Positions 15,794 through 23,964 of a stretch of DNA of 32,666 bases are shown piece by piece. Positions within the stretch are counted from its first letter, which is position 1. Every line of letters starts with the position of its first letter. Location: assembly GCA_036266975.1 (NCBI GenBank), contig DATAWZ010000082.1:1-32666 (forward strand). Direction: 5' to 3'. Origin of the DNA: DATAWZ01 sp036266975 (GTDB taxonomy: Bacteria > Actinomycetota > Thermoleophilia > Solirubrobacterales > Solirubrobacteraceae). Both the position numbers and the translations under genes were made by a program. The notes under the pieces were generated by a model, which searched no databases, was not told the DNA's origin, and saw nothing but the letters and a program-made list of their open reading frames with translations.

Positions 15794-16430
15794 CTACGCT
15801 GCGGGCTTCTGCACGGCACAGACGTGGTAGAGGCGCCGGTGCATCCACTCGACGCTCACCGGCCCGTAGGCGGCCAGATCCTGCCACGGCCGGCAGTAAC
15901 CGTCACCGGGGCCGAACACGTGCAGCAGCGTGACCAGCGGCGCGAGCAGGCGCCCCAACCGGGTCTCGGTCAGCCCTCCGTCGAGCACCACCAGGCGCCC
16001 GCCCGGCCGTAGTCGTTCCCACGCTCGCGCCAGGACCGTCTGCGGATCGGGCATGACCGAGTAGCTCAGGCCGAACAGGACCCGGTCCACCGGCGGCGCG
16101 AGGTCGATCTGCGTGGCGTCCTGCTCGATGGAGCTCCACGTTCGCCCACCCGCGACGCTCCACCAGGCGCCTGGCCTGAGCGAGCATGCCCGGCGTGACG
16201 TCGACGACGATGACCCGCCCGCTCGGCCCCACGGCCCCGACCAGATAGGGCAGGTTGCGTCCGGTTCCCGCGCCGAGCTCGAGCACGACCTCGCCGGGCT
16301 GGGGCTGCAGCGCCGCGACCGCGCGGCGGCGCAGCCGCGGCAGGATCAGATAGAAGACCTCCAGCCAGGCGTACAGCGGCGCCGTGCGCGTGTAGCGGCG
16401 CTGGATCTGCTCGAGCGTGAGCTCGGCCAT
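15794..16430 (-). pseudogene. UbiE-like class I methyltransferase with a one-base frameshift
   Basis: The start ATG at 16430 gives MAELTLEQIQRRYTRTAPLY and the SAM motif VVLELGAGTGRNLPYLVG, continuing to GWANVEL. At about 16130 an extra base (CTCC-ATC where CTC-ATC is expected on the coding strand) shifts the frame. Removing it restores EQDATQIDLAPPVDRVLFGL, PDPQTVLARAWERLRPGGRL and the end CAVQKPAA at 15794. The total span of 637 bases is exactly 212 codons plus one, supporting a single insertion. If the base is a sequencing error, this is an intact 211-residue methyltransferase. It is divergent from the beta-lactamase-like gene. Confidence 0.75.
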
Positions 16431-16492
16431 CGCGCCAGAGCCTATCTGCGGTACGGTCGGAACCGGCCACCGACGAAGAGGAGAGAGCGAAG

Positions 16493-17644
16493 ATGGCATT
16501 CGACGGCTCGGGTATCGAGCAGCTGCTGAGCGGCGCGGTCAGCGACGGCACCTACGCGGGTGTCTCCGCGCTCGTGGTGGGTCGCGACGGCGTGCTCCAC
16601 CAGAGCTCCCACGGCGAGGCGCGCGAGGACACGATGTTCCGCAACGCCTCGATGACCAAGGCGCTGGCCACGGTCGGCGCGCTGCAGCTTGTGGAGCAGG
16701 GCCGCCTGGACCTCGCCGCGACCGTCGAGTCGATCCTGCCCGCCTTCGGCGAGCTGCAGGTCCTGGACGGCTTCGACGGCGAGCGCCCGCGGCTGCGCCC
16801 GCCGGCCTCGAAGGCGACGATCCGCCAGCTGATGAGCCACACCGCGGGCTGCGGCTATTTCTTCCTGAACGCGAACTTCGCGCGCTACGCCGAGCTGACC
16901 GGGCTGCCGAGCCCGCTCACCGGCCTGAAGGCGAGCCTGCGCGGCCCCCTGGTCAACGACCCGGGCAAGGTCTGGGAGTACGGGGTGAATACCGACTGGC
17001 TCGGGCTCGTCGTGGAGGAGCTCAGCGGCCAGACGCTCGGCGCCTACCTGGCCGAGCACGTCTTCGGCCCCCTCGGCATGACCGACATGACCTTCCGGCC
17101 CACCGACGCCCAGCGGGCGCGGCTGCTGCCGATTCGCACGCGCGACGCCGAGGGAGTGCTGGTGGAGATGGGGCTCGACTTCCCGCCCGACCCCGAGTGG
17201 GACGCCGCCGGACACGGCTCGTTCGGGACGATCGGCGACTACGGCCGCTTCCTGCAGGCGATGCTCAACGGCGGCGGCGGTGTCCTGAAGCGGGAGACCG
17301 TCGACCTCGCGTTCAGCGACCAGCTCAACGGAGCGCCGCTGCCGGAGATCATGGTCTCGGTCGACAAGACGCTCTCCAACGACGTCCCCTCGCTGCCGGT
17401 CCCGCAGGGCTGGGGCCTGGGCTTTCACCTGGTGAGCGTCGACCTGCCGGGAATGCGCAGCGCCGGCACCGGCGACTGGGCCGGCATCTGCAACACGTAC
17501 TACTGGATCGACCGCAGCGCCGGCATCGGCGGCGCGATCATGACCCAGGTGCTGCCGTTCTTCGACGACCGCATCGTGCCGGTGCTGCTCGGCTTCGAGA
17601 TGGCGGTCTACGAGCAGGTCGGGGCGGCCGTACCGGCCGCATGA
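16493..17644 (+). CDS. Beta-lactamase-fold serine hydrolase (family VIII esterase / class C-like)
   Basis: A 383-residue serine hydrolase. The SxxK motif is Ser53-Met-Thr-Lys56 in RNASMTKALA and the Tyr box is Tyr163 in WEYGVNTDWLG. MSHTAGCGY and FGPLGMTDM are typical of the class C beta-lactamase/EstB group, and a late AGTGDWAGICNTYYW stands where a KTG-like strand occurs. There is no signal peptide, so a cytoplasmic esterase is more likely than antibiotic resistance. The ATG at 16493 has an AGGAGA site. The gene ends in ATGA with the next macro-domain gene, so they form a coupled pair. Confidence 0.9.
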   Translation: MAFDGSGIEQLLSGAVSDGTYAGVSALVVGRDGVLHQSSHGEAREDTMFRNASMTKALATVGALQLVEQGRLDLAATVESILPAFGELQVLDGFDGERPRLRPPASKATIRQLMSHTAGCGYFFLNANFARYAELTGLPSPLTGLKASLRGPLVNDPGKVWEYGVNTDWLGLVVEELSGQTLGAYLAEHVFGPLGMTDMTFRPTDAQRARLLPIRTRDAEGVLVEMGLDFPPDPEWDAAGHGSFGTIGDYGRFLQAMLNGGGGVLKRETVDLAFSDQLNGAPLPEIMVSVDKTLSNDVPSLPVPQGWGLGFHLVSVDLPGMRSAGTGDWAGICNTYYWIDRSAGIGGAIMTQVLPFFDDRIVPVLLGFEMAVYEQVGAAVPAA

Positions 17645-18150
17645 TCACGCTGCACCTGGGCGACATCACCACCGACGGCGAGGCCGACGCGATCGTCAAC
17701 GCGGCCAACTCGAGCCTGCTCGGCGGCGGCGGCGTGGACGGCGCGATCCACCGCGCCGCCGGTCCCGAGCTGCTGGCCGAGTGCCGCACGCTCGGCGGCT
17801 GTCCGACCGGCGAGGCGAAGATCACCGGTGCCGGCCGGCTCCCCGCCCGTCACGTCATCCACGCCGTCGGGCCGGTGTGGGGCGGCGGCGACCGCGGCGA
17901 GCCCGAGGCGCTGGCCGCGTGCTACCGGCGGGCGATCGAGCTCGCCGCCGCGCACGGCTGCGAGCGCGTGGCGTTTCCGGCGATCTCGACCGGTGTCTAC
18001 TCCTACCCGATCGAGCCGGCCGCGCACGTCGCGATCGGCGCGACCCGCACCGCGCTCGTTACGCAGCACACGATCAGGGAGGCGCGCTTCTGGCTCTTCG
18101 ATCAACGCGCGTTCGACGTCTTCGAGCGGGTGCTCGCGCTGCTCCAGTGA
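17641..18150 (+). CDS. Macro domain protein, probable O-acetyl-ADP-ribose deacetylase
   Basis: A 169-residue stand-alone macro domain of the YmdB/MacroD type. Such proteins bind ADP-ribose and remove acetyl or ADP-ribose groups. Motifs: GDIT (7-10), IVNAANSSLLGGGGVDGAIH (18-37) with the catalytic Asn20 and Asp33, GGCPTGEAKITGAGRL, HVIHAVGPVW, and the diphosphate loop FPAISTGVYSYP (112-123). Its ATG overlaps the TGA of the serine hydrolase gene, so it is translationally coupled. Ester hydrolysis by both proteins makes a shared acyl- or ADP-ribosyl-related substrate conceivable, but that is inference. Confidence 0.94.
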   Translation: MITLHLGDITTDGEADAIVNAANSSLLGGGGVDGAIHRAAGPELLAECRTLGGCPTGEAKITGAGRLPARHVIHAVGPVWGGGDRGEPEALAACYRRAIELAAAHGCERVAFPAISTGVYSYPIEPAAHVAIGATRTALVTQHTIREARFWLFDQRAFDVFERVLALLQ

Positions 18151-18241
18151 GACGTTCGCCACCGCGGCGCGTTGATCGGGTGTCATGCTCGCACTCACAA
18201 GCCGCGCGGTGCGCACACGAGGCGCTCGACCGCCTGTCCTG

Positions 18242-18603
18242 ATGCGCCGCGCGCTGCTGCCGGCGGCCATCGCGGCAACGCTCGCCGCTCCCGCCGTGGC
18301 TCAGGCGCACTGTGGGACCCCCACCGGCGCCCACCTCGTGCTGCGAACGGCCCGGGTGCTGGTCTGGAGCCAAAGGCGGCCGCCGCGCAGATCAACTCCG
18401 TGGCCGGCGGTGTCGACGGCGGCCTGCCGTTCGACCTGCCCTTCCTGATGGATGAGGCCGGCAGCAGCTCGCACCCGACGCTGACGATGCTCGACGGCGA
18501 CGACGAGCTCAGCTACGCGCCGGGGCCGACCGGCTCGATCCCGGCGGTCGAGCTCGAGCGGATCGCCAACCTCGCCGGACGCCGCCTCGGCTCACCCGTG
18601 TAG
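18242..18603 (+). pseudogene. Small secreted protein, frameshifted
   Basis: The ATG at 18242 starts a clear signal peptide (MRRALLPAAIAATLAAPAVA) followed by HCGTPTGAHLVLRTARVLVW. Near 18365-18375 the coding sense moves to another frame, which continues EPKAAAAQINSVAGGVDGGL and PFDLPFLMDEAGSS and ends GRRLGSPV at 18603. The span of 362 bases is two more than a multiple of three, consistent with one lost base. No family recognised. It is either a decayed exported protein or one interrupted by a sequencing error. Confidence 0.45.
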
Positions 18604-18990
18604 ATGACTGATGCCACCGTCCGGGGTGTGGTCGTGGCTTTAGAGCAGCTCGGGGGAGCGTTGAAGGTTGGCCGTGGCGGGCCGCCATCCAGGGGCTCGC
18701 GCCTCGGTGGCGCGGCCTGCACGTTCGCGGTTGCGCTGAGTGACCTCTGCGCTCTGGAGGCTCCGCGCTCGCTCGCCGCACCGGGACGGTGCCCCGAGGG
18801 CGGGTGCCGGCGGGTGCACGAGGCGGTCCTGCAGCGTGATCTGCGCGGCGGGGCACGCTCGGCCGATCGCCCGGGGCCCGGGGCTGGCGATCTCGCGGGC
18901 GATCGTCCAGGCGCACGTCGCGCGCAGGGGTGAGCGAGGGCTTCACCGGTCCGTGGCCGCCTGACGCCCAATCCGCACCGCCACCTTCGC
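18604..18990. other. Gene-free stretch with a possible histidine-kinase fragment
   Basis: No intact gene is seen in these 387 bases. On the plus strand at about 18875-18919 one frame reads GPGLAISRAIVQAHV, resembling the last glycine box and following helix of a histidine-kinase ATPase domain. The surrounding frame has no start, no preceding N-box and no homologous context. It may be the remains of a kinase gene; otherwise the region looks like decayed coding sequence. Confidence 0.35.
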
Positions 18991-19800
18991 CTACTGGTCC
19001 TTGAAGGTCGGCGGGCGCTTCTCGCGAAAGGCGCTGATCGCCTCGACCAGGTCCTCGCCGCGCACGAGCATCGCCTGCCCGCGGTTCTCGAGCTCGAGCG
19101 CGGTGCGCAGGGAGGGCGCGTCCACGTTGGCCAGCAGGCTGCGCTTGGTCATGCGCACGCCCATCGGCCCCGCCGAGGCGATCTGCTCGGCGGTCTCCAG
19201 GGCGCTGTCGAGCAGCTCGTCGGGCTCGACCACGCGGCTGACCAGGCGCAGCGCGAGTGCCTCCTCGGCCTGGACTCGCCGGCCGGTGTAGAGCATCTCG
19301 CTCGCCGCTCCGAGGCCGACGATGCGCGGCAGAAACCAGGACACGCCCAGGTCACCCGCGGACAGGCCGATGCGCACGAACACCGGGTCGAAGCGGGCCC
19401 GGGTCGAGGCGATGCGGATGTCGGCCGCGAGCGCGAGGCTCAACCCCCCGCCGGCGGCCGAGCCGTTGACCGCGGCGACGACCGGCTGGGGCAGCCCGTG
19501 GATGGCGGCGATCGCGTCGGCCGCGAGCTCCTGGCCGGCGAGCGTCTGGCGCTGACTCTGACCGTGCAGGCCGCTGGCGTCCTGCAGGTCGTACCCCGAG
19601 CAGAAGCCCTTGCCCGCCCCGGTGATCACCACCACTCGGGTGCTCGTGCTCGCCTTGATCGCCGCGGCGGCCTGCGCGAGCTCGGCGAACATCTGCATCG
19701 TCATCGCGTTCAGCCGCTCGGGCCGATTGAGCGTGAGCAGCGTCACCCCCGGGCGGGGCTCGCTCGCGAGCATCGTCTCCAGCTTCTCGAGGCCGCTCAC
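18991..19800 (-). CDS. Crotonase family protein lacking both hydratase glutamates
   Basis: A 269-residue enoyl-CoA hydratase/isomerase-fold protein. Oxyanion-hole segments are GFCSGYDLQD (65-74) and GSAAGGGLSLAL (113-124). The position of rat Glu144 is Ser121 and that of Glu164 is about Phe141 (RFDPVFVRIG). Water addition is therefore unlikely, and Asp150 (LSAGDLGVSW) may be the catalytic acid, as in some isomerase-type crotonases. I prefer the GTG at 19800, with GGTAGGG upstream; a TTG at 19824 overlapping the YdeI-like stop is the alternative. It directly follows that gene on the same strand. Confidence 0.87.
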   Translation of the reverse strand: MSGLEKLETMLASEPRPGVTLLTLNRPERLNAMTMQMFAELAQAAAAIKASTSTRVVVITGAGKGFCSGYDLQDASGLHGQSQRQTLAGQELAADAIAAIHGLPQPVVAAVNGSAAGGGLSLALAADIRIASTRARFDPVFVRIGLSAGDLGVSWFLPRIVGLGAASEMLYTGRRVQAEEALALRLVSRVVEPDELLDSALETAEQIASAGPMGVRMTKRSLLANVDAPSLRTALELENRGQAMLVRGEDLVEAISAFREKRPPTFKDQ

Positions 19801-19820
19801 GGGCCGAACCCTACCGGCGC

Positions 19821-20426
19821 TCAATCGCCCAGCGACCGACGCTGGGGATGGATCGTCTCGCCGCGCGCGAGCATGGCCACGAACTTCTCGATCCGCCGGG
19901 CGCGCGTCTGCGGACGTCGCGCGGTCTGGGTGCGATGCGGGATCGCGTAGCGATTCTGGCCGGAGAGCTTCTCGAAGGCGGCCTGCGCGCGCGGCTCGGC
20001 GGCGAGCGCGGCGGCCAGGTCGGCCGGCACCTCGGCCTCGCCGGGGCCGTCGTAGGCCGCCGCCCAGCGACCGTCCGCGCGCGCCTGCTCGACTGCCGCC
20101 ATCCCCGCCGGCTGCATCCGGCCCTCGGCGATCAGTCGCTCGGCGTGGCCGACGTTGCGTCGCGACCAGACGCTGCGCGGCCGGCGCGGGGTGAAGCGCT
20201 GGCGGAAGGTCGCCTCGTCGCGGCGACGGACCTGCCCGTCGATCCAGCCGTGGCAGAGCGCGTGCTCAAGCGCCTGGTCGTAGGTCAGCGAGGTGGGCTT
20301 GGTGGTCCCCTTCTTGGCGAGCACGAGCCACACGCCGGGCGAGCGGCGATCGTGCTCGGCGAGCCAGGATCGCCACGCCTCGGCGTCGCCGAGCAGCAGG
20401 TCCTCGAGCTCCTCTGGCACGCGCAC
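19821..20426 (-). CDS. YdeI/OmpD-associated family protein
   Basis: A 201-residue soluble protein of the YdeI family. The N-terminal half has the typical HDRRSPGVWLVLAKKGTTKP, LTYDQALEHALCHGWIDGQ and RRPRSVWSRRNVGHAERLIA. The C-terminal helical part ends KLSGQNRYAIPHRTQTARRP and RRIEKFVAMLARGE. Members are linked with stress or peptide resistance but the biochemical role is not established. The start is a GTG at 20426 or 20420. It is upstream of the crotonase gene, probably in one transcript, and divergent from the PEP-mobile-domain gene. Confidence 0.85.
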   Translation of the reverse strand: MRVPEELEDLLLGDAEAWRSWLAEHDRRSPGVWLVLAKKGTTKPTSLTYDQALEHALCHGWIDGQVRRRDEATFRQRFTPRRPRSVWSRRNVGHAERLIAEGRMQPAGMAAVEQARADGRWAAAYDGPGEAEVPADLAAALAAEPRAQAAFEKLSGQNRYAIPHRTQTARRPQTRARRIEKFVAMLARGETIHPQRRSLGD

Positions 20427-20497
20427 AGGATGCCAGCGAGAGCCGGAACGGACGTTTGTGCCGCTCTTGTATATTCGCCGGACCTCGCGACGAAGGG

Positions 20498-20545
20498 ATG
20501 GGAGAGACCGTGACGCAGCGCCGCATCTTCAGGGGTCCGAAGTGA
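20498..20545 (+). CDS. Possible 15-codon leader peptide overlapping the next start
   Basis: ATG at 20498, with GAAGGG just upstream, opens MGETVTQRRIFRGPK and ends at TGA 20543-20545. This stop overlaps the GTG start (20542) of the PEP-mobile-domain gene. Such an arrangement would couple translation of the main gene to the leader. Alternatively a one-base indel separates a true 14-residue N-terminus from the main protein, a real possibility given other indels here. Confidence 0.35.
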   Translation: MGETVTQRRIFRGPK

Positions 20546-22164
20546 GCGTCAGCGACCCGACGGGTCCGGTGCACACGCAGTCCGGGCCGAACACGTTCTG
20601 GAGCACGACCAACCTGGGCGAGGCCCTTCCGGGCGTCGTGACGCCCCTCGGCTGGTCGATCTGGATGCCGGCCATCGACATCGGCGTGCGCGACTGCTTC
20701 GCACGGATGGGCGCGCTGCGCAACAAGGACGTCCACGTCCCGCCGAACATCGACGACCGCGTCGCCTCGATCTTCTACGGCCGCGCGGCGCTCAACGCGA
20801 CCTTCTTCTGTGAGATGGGCGGCCGCCTGCCGGGCACCGGCCCGGACGCGATCGCCAAGCAGCTGCTGGGCGAGGTGCCGGCGGGGATCGCGCTCGAGAA
20901 CACGCTCAAGCGCATGCCCGTCGTCGCGTTCAAGATGCCCTACGCGCTCGCGACCGTACGCCGCGACGTGCTGACGCGGATCAAGCCGATCGATCCGTGG
21001 TGGCGCAGCTCGGTCGCGAACATCGAGGCCGTCGATCTCGCCGCGGCCAAGGGGTTGCTCGCCGAGACCGGCGCGCGCTTCATCGAGATGATCCGAGTCC
21101 AGGCCGGCGGCGTGTTCATCGGCGTGCAGCCGCCGTTTGACCAGCTGATCGCTCTGATCGAGAAGGCGGGCCTGGACGCCGAGTCGGCCAACGCGCTCGG
21201 CGCCGGGCAGGGCTCGCACGCCGAGATCGACATCATCTACGACCTGTGGGCGCTCGGGCGCGAGAAGATCACGCTGGAGGCCTTCCTCAGCCGTCACGGC
21301 TACCACGGCCCGTTCGCGGGCGAGATCTCCTCGGTCTCCTGGCGCGAGGACCCCAGTCCGGTGGTGCGCCTGGCCGGGCAGTACGGCGCGCGCAAGGAGA
21401 GTGACAATCCCGAGCTCGCCCACGGCGAGCGCACCCAGGCGCGGATCGCCGCCGAACAGCAGCTGCTGGCCAAGCTCCCGGCCGTGCAGCGCCCGGGCGC
21501 CAGGCTCGTGCTGAAGATGGCGGCCGCGCGTATCCCGCTGCGTGGCGTGGCCAAGGGCACCTACCTGCAGGTGCTCGACGTGGGCCGATCCGCGGCGCGG
21601 CGAATCGGCACGCTACTGGTCGAGCAGGGGACGCTCGACGATCGCGACGACCCGTTCTACTTGACCGTCCAGGAGCTCACCGGCACCCTGCCAGCCAACG
21701 CCAAGGAGCTCGTCGCCGAGCGGCGCGCCCAGCGCGAGGACTTCCAGCGCCACGGGATCCCGACGAACTTCCGCGGCAACCCCGAGCCCTACGAGCTCGC
21801 GGGCGTGGAGACGCCGGCGGACGACGCCGCGATCGAGGGCATCCCCGCCAGCGGCGGCGTCGTGGAGGGCATCGTGCGGATAGTGCACGACCCCGCGTTC
21901 AGCGACATCGAGCCCGACGAGGTGCTCGTCTGCGTGACGACCGACCCGAGCTGGGCCTCGGTGCTGTTCCTCTCCAGCGCGCTGGTCGTCGACATCGGCG
22001 GGCTGCTCAGCCATGCCGCGGTCGTCGCGCGGGAGATCGGCGTGCCCTGCGTGGTCGGCACCCGCACCGGCACCAAGGCGCTACGCACCGGCGACCGCGT
22101 GCGGGTCGACGGCAACACCGGCAAGGTGCTGGTGCTCGAGCGGGCACCGGTGCCCGCGAGCTAA
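20542..22164 (+). CDS. PEP-utilizing-enzyme mobile-domain protein without ATP-grasp domain
   Basis: A 540-residue protein. The C-terminal part (about 445-535) is the swivelling phosphohistidine domain of PEP synthase, pyruvate phosphate dikinase and rifampicin phosphotransferase: GIPASGGVVEGIVRIVHD, CVTTDPSWASVLFL, and GGLLSHAAVVAREIGVPCVV with phosphorylatable His491. The large N-terminal region resembles the middle domain of rifampicin-phosphotransferase-like proteins (GQGSHAEIDIIYDLWALG, LSRHGYHGPFAGEISSVSWR). The ATP-binding PPDK_N domain is missing, and no neighbour supplies one. GTG at 20542 has AGGGG six bases upstream. It might work with a distant ATP-grasp protein on a hydroxylated small molecule (inference). 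Its end overlaps the convergent MFS gene by four bases. Confidence 0.8.
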   Translation: MSVSDPTGPVHTQSGPNTFWSTTNLGEALPGVVTPLGWSIWMPAIDIGVRDCFARMGALRNKDVHVPPNIDDRVASIFYGRAALNATFFCEMGGRLPGTGPDAIAKQLLGEVPAGIALENTLKRMPVVAFKMPYALATVRRDVLTRIKPIDPWWRSSVANIEAVDLAAAKGLLAETGARFIEMIRVQAGGVFIGVQPPFDQLIALIEKAGLDAESANALGAGQGSHAEIDIIYDLWALGREKITLEAFLSRHGYHGPFAGEISSVSWREDPSPVVRLAGQYGARKESDNPELAHGERTQARIAAEQQLLAKLPAVQRPGARLVLKMAAARIPLRGVAKGTYLQVLDVGRSAARRIGTLLVEQGTLDDRDDPFYLTVQELTGTLPANAKELVAERRAQREDFQRHGIPTNFRGNPEPYELAGVETPADDAAIEGIPASGGVVEGIVRIVHDPAFSDIEPDEVLVCVTTDPSWASVLFLSSALVVDIGGLLSHAAVVAREIGVPCVVGTRTGTKALRTGDRVRVDGNTGKVLVLERAPVPAS

Positions 22165-23915
22165 CCGTCCGCGCCGATCGAGGTCAGAAGGGCGCCGAGC
22201 GCGGCGTCGAGCTGGTCCACGCTCAGCAGCGGCGAGCGCTCGTGCCCATCGAGGGCCTCGGGCAGCTCGCCGGGCAGCGGCGGGAAGGCGGCCACGGGCC
22301 GCTCGGCGTGGAAGACCATCCAGCGGTCCTGACCCTCGGCGAAGCGCACGAGCGCGAGCGCGCCATCGGTGCGCCGGGCGAACCGGAGCGCCTCCTCGAG
22401 CCCATCCCAGCCGAGCGGACGCGGCGCGGCGGCGGGCGCGCGGTCCGCGCGACGGGACCAGACGTGGACGAGCAGCGCCCCGAGGAGCAGCGCCACCGCG
22501 CTGCCGGCGAACGCCAGCTGCCAGCCGGCGATGACCCCGTGCCGGACGACCTCGGTGGCCTGCGCGGCCTCCGTGTGGTTCAGTCCGGCGGTGGTTCCGT
22601 GCGTGGCGGCCGCACGCAGTGCCGCCGGTGCGCGCGCGAGCAGGTGCTCGACGCGTGAGCGATAGCCCTGGTCGAACAACGAGCCCAGCACGGCGATGCC
22701 CAGCGCCGCGCCGATCTCCCGCGCGGCATCGTTGACCGCCGAGGCGACGCCCTGCTCGGCCGCGGGCAACGCCTCGATGATCGCCTCGGTCGGAGGCGTG
22801 CACGAAAGCCCGATCCCCGCGCCGAAGACGATGTAGCCGGCGGCGAGCGGCACCACCTCCTGGGCGGAGCTGACCGCGATGAGGACGACGGCGCCGCCGG
22901 CCATCACGACAAGGCCGGCGGCGATGATCCGGCCACGCCCGCGCGCCCGGGCCAGCCGCGGGCTCGTCATCGCCAGGGGGATCACGCTGAACGCGGTCGG
23001 CAACAGGCACACACCGGCGAGCAGCGGCGAGTAGCCGAGCACCAGCGAGGAGTACTGAAAGCTGAGGAAGTACCAACCGAACGCGACGCCGTAGACGATG
23101 ACCAGCGCGACGGTGCCGATCGCGAACGACGGGCGGGCGAACAGGCGCAGGTCGAGCAGCGGTCGCCGGGCGCGCAGCTCCCACCACACGAACCCGGCGA
23201 GGCCGACGAGGCCGACGAGCAGCCCGCCGATGACCAGCGGGTCGTGAATCGACCGGGACGGCAGCTCCACGATGCCCAGCACGAGTCCGCCGATGGCCAG
23301 GAATGCGAATCCCGCGCCGGGCGGATCGACCGTCGCATGCTCGGGATCGAAGGTCTCCGGCACGCAGCGCGCCGTGGCCAGGAGGGCGAGCACCCCGAGG
23401 CCGGCCATGACCAGGAAGGAGGTCCGCCACGAGCCCGCCTGAATCGCCGCGCCGGTCGTGAGCAGGCCGAGTGCGCCGCCGATCATCACGCCGGCGGCCC
23501 ACAACGCGACCGCCCGTCCGCGCTGCTCGTCGGGCAGGACCGCGCTCAGCGTGGCCAGCGTGCCGGGGAGGACGAGGGCGGCACCGGCGCCGGCCATGGC
23601 GCGACTGGCGATGAGCGAGAGCGCGGAGTCCGCCGTCCCGGACCACACCTGGCAGGCGACGAACAGCACCAGCCCGGCGAGCATTCCGCGGCGGCGGCCG
23701 AAGCGGTCGAGCAGACCCCCGGCCGGCAGCACGAGCGCGCCGAGGCCCACCGGATAGGCGTCGGCGATCAGGTCGACCTGCGACTGGCTGGCGTGCAGGG
23801 TGCGGGCGATCGACGGGATCGCTGCGGTCACACCGGAGGTCGCGGCGAAGACGAGCGCGCCGGCGGCGAGCATCGTCAGCAGGACGAAGGTCGACTGGCG
23901 GTCGCGCTCGTTCAT
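22161..23915 (-). CDS. MFS drug:H+ antiporter, DHA2 (14-TM) type, with C-terminal extension
   Basis: A 584-residue inner-membrane exporter with about 14 hydrophobic segments. Motif A is GGLLDRFGRRRGML near residue 66, motif C-like GAGAALVLPGTLATLS follows, and DEQRGRAVALW lies near residue 130, matching EmrB/QacA-type multidrug efflux. Beyond the last membrane helix it has an extra soluble tail of about 97 residues (about 488-584) containing GWDGLEEALRFARRTDGALA and WMVFHAERPVAAFPPLPGEL. The ATG at 23915 lacks a Shine-Dalgarno, so the mRNA may be leaderless. A palindrome 22 bases upstream (23938-23957) suggests repressor control, but no regulator gene is adjacent. Confidence 0.9.
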   Translation of the reverse strand: MNERDRQSTFVLLTMLAAGALVFAATSGVTAAIPSIARTLHASQSQVDLIADAYPVGLGALVLPAGGLLDRFGRRRGMLAGLVLFVACQVWSGTADSALSLIASRAMAGAGAALVLPGTLATLSAVLPDEQRGRAVALWAAGVMIGGALGLLTTGAAIQAGSWRTSFLVMAGLGVLALLATARCVPETFDPEHATVDPPGAGFAFLAIGGLVLGIVELPSRSIHDPLVIGGLLVGLVGLAGFVWWELRARRPLLDLRLFARPSFAIGTVALVIVYGVAFGWYFLSFQYSSLVLGYSPLLAGVCLLPTAFSVIPLAMTSPRLARARGRGRIIAAGLVVMAGGAVVLIAVSSAQEVVPLAAGYIVFGAGIGLSCTPPTEAIIEALPAAEQGVASAVNDAAREIGAALGIAVLGSLFDQGYRSRVEHLLARAPAALRAAATHGTTAGLNHTEAAQATEVVRHGVIAGWQLAFAGSAVALLLGALLVHVWSRRADRAPAAAPRPLGWDGLEEALRFARRTDGALALVRFAEGQDRWMVFHAERPVAAFPPLPGELPEALDGHERSPLLSVDQLDAALGALLTSIGADG

Positions 23916-23937
23916 TCGCGACGGGACCGTAGCACAT

Positions 23938-23957
23938 AATGGTCCGAACGGATCATT
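23938..23957. promoter_or_regulatory. Near-perfect 20-base palindrome upstream of the MFS gene
   Basis: AATGGTCCGAACGGATCATT: nine-base arms with one mismatched pair around a central AA. It is placed 22 bases from the exporter start, where it would cover the promoter. The form is typical of TetR-class operators controlling efflux pumps. The cognate regulator is not in the neighbourhood. Confidence 0.6.
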
Positions 23958-23964
23958 TCTCGAT

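Noticed and set aside
16493..17644. Antibiotic-resistance beta-lactamase
   Set aside because: No signal peptide, and the motifs fit family VIII esterases equally well; resistance cannot be claimed.
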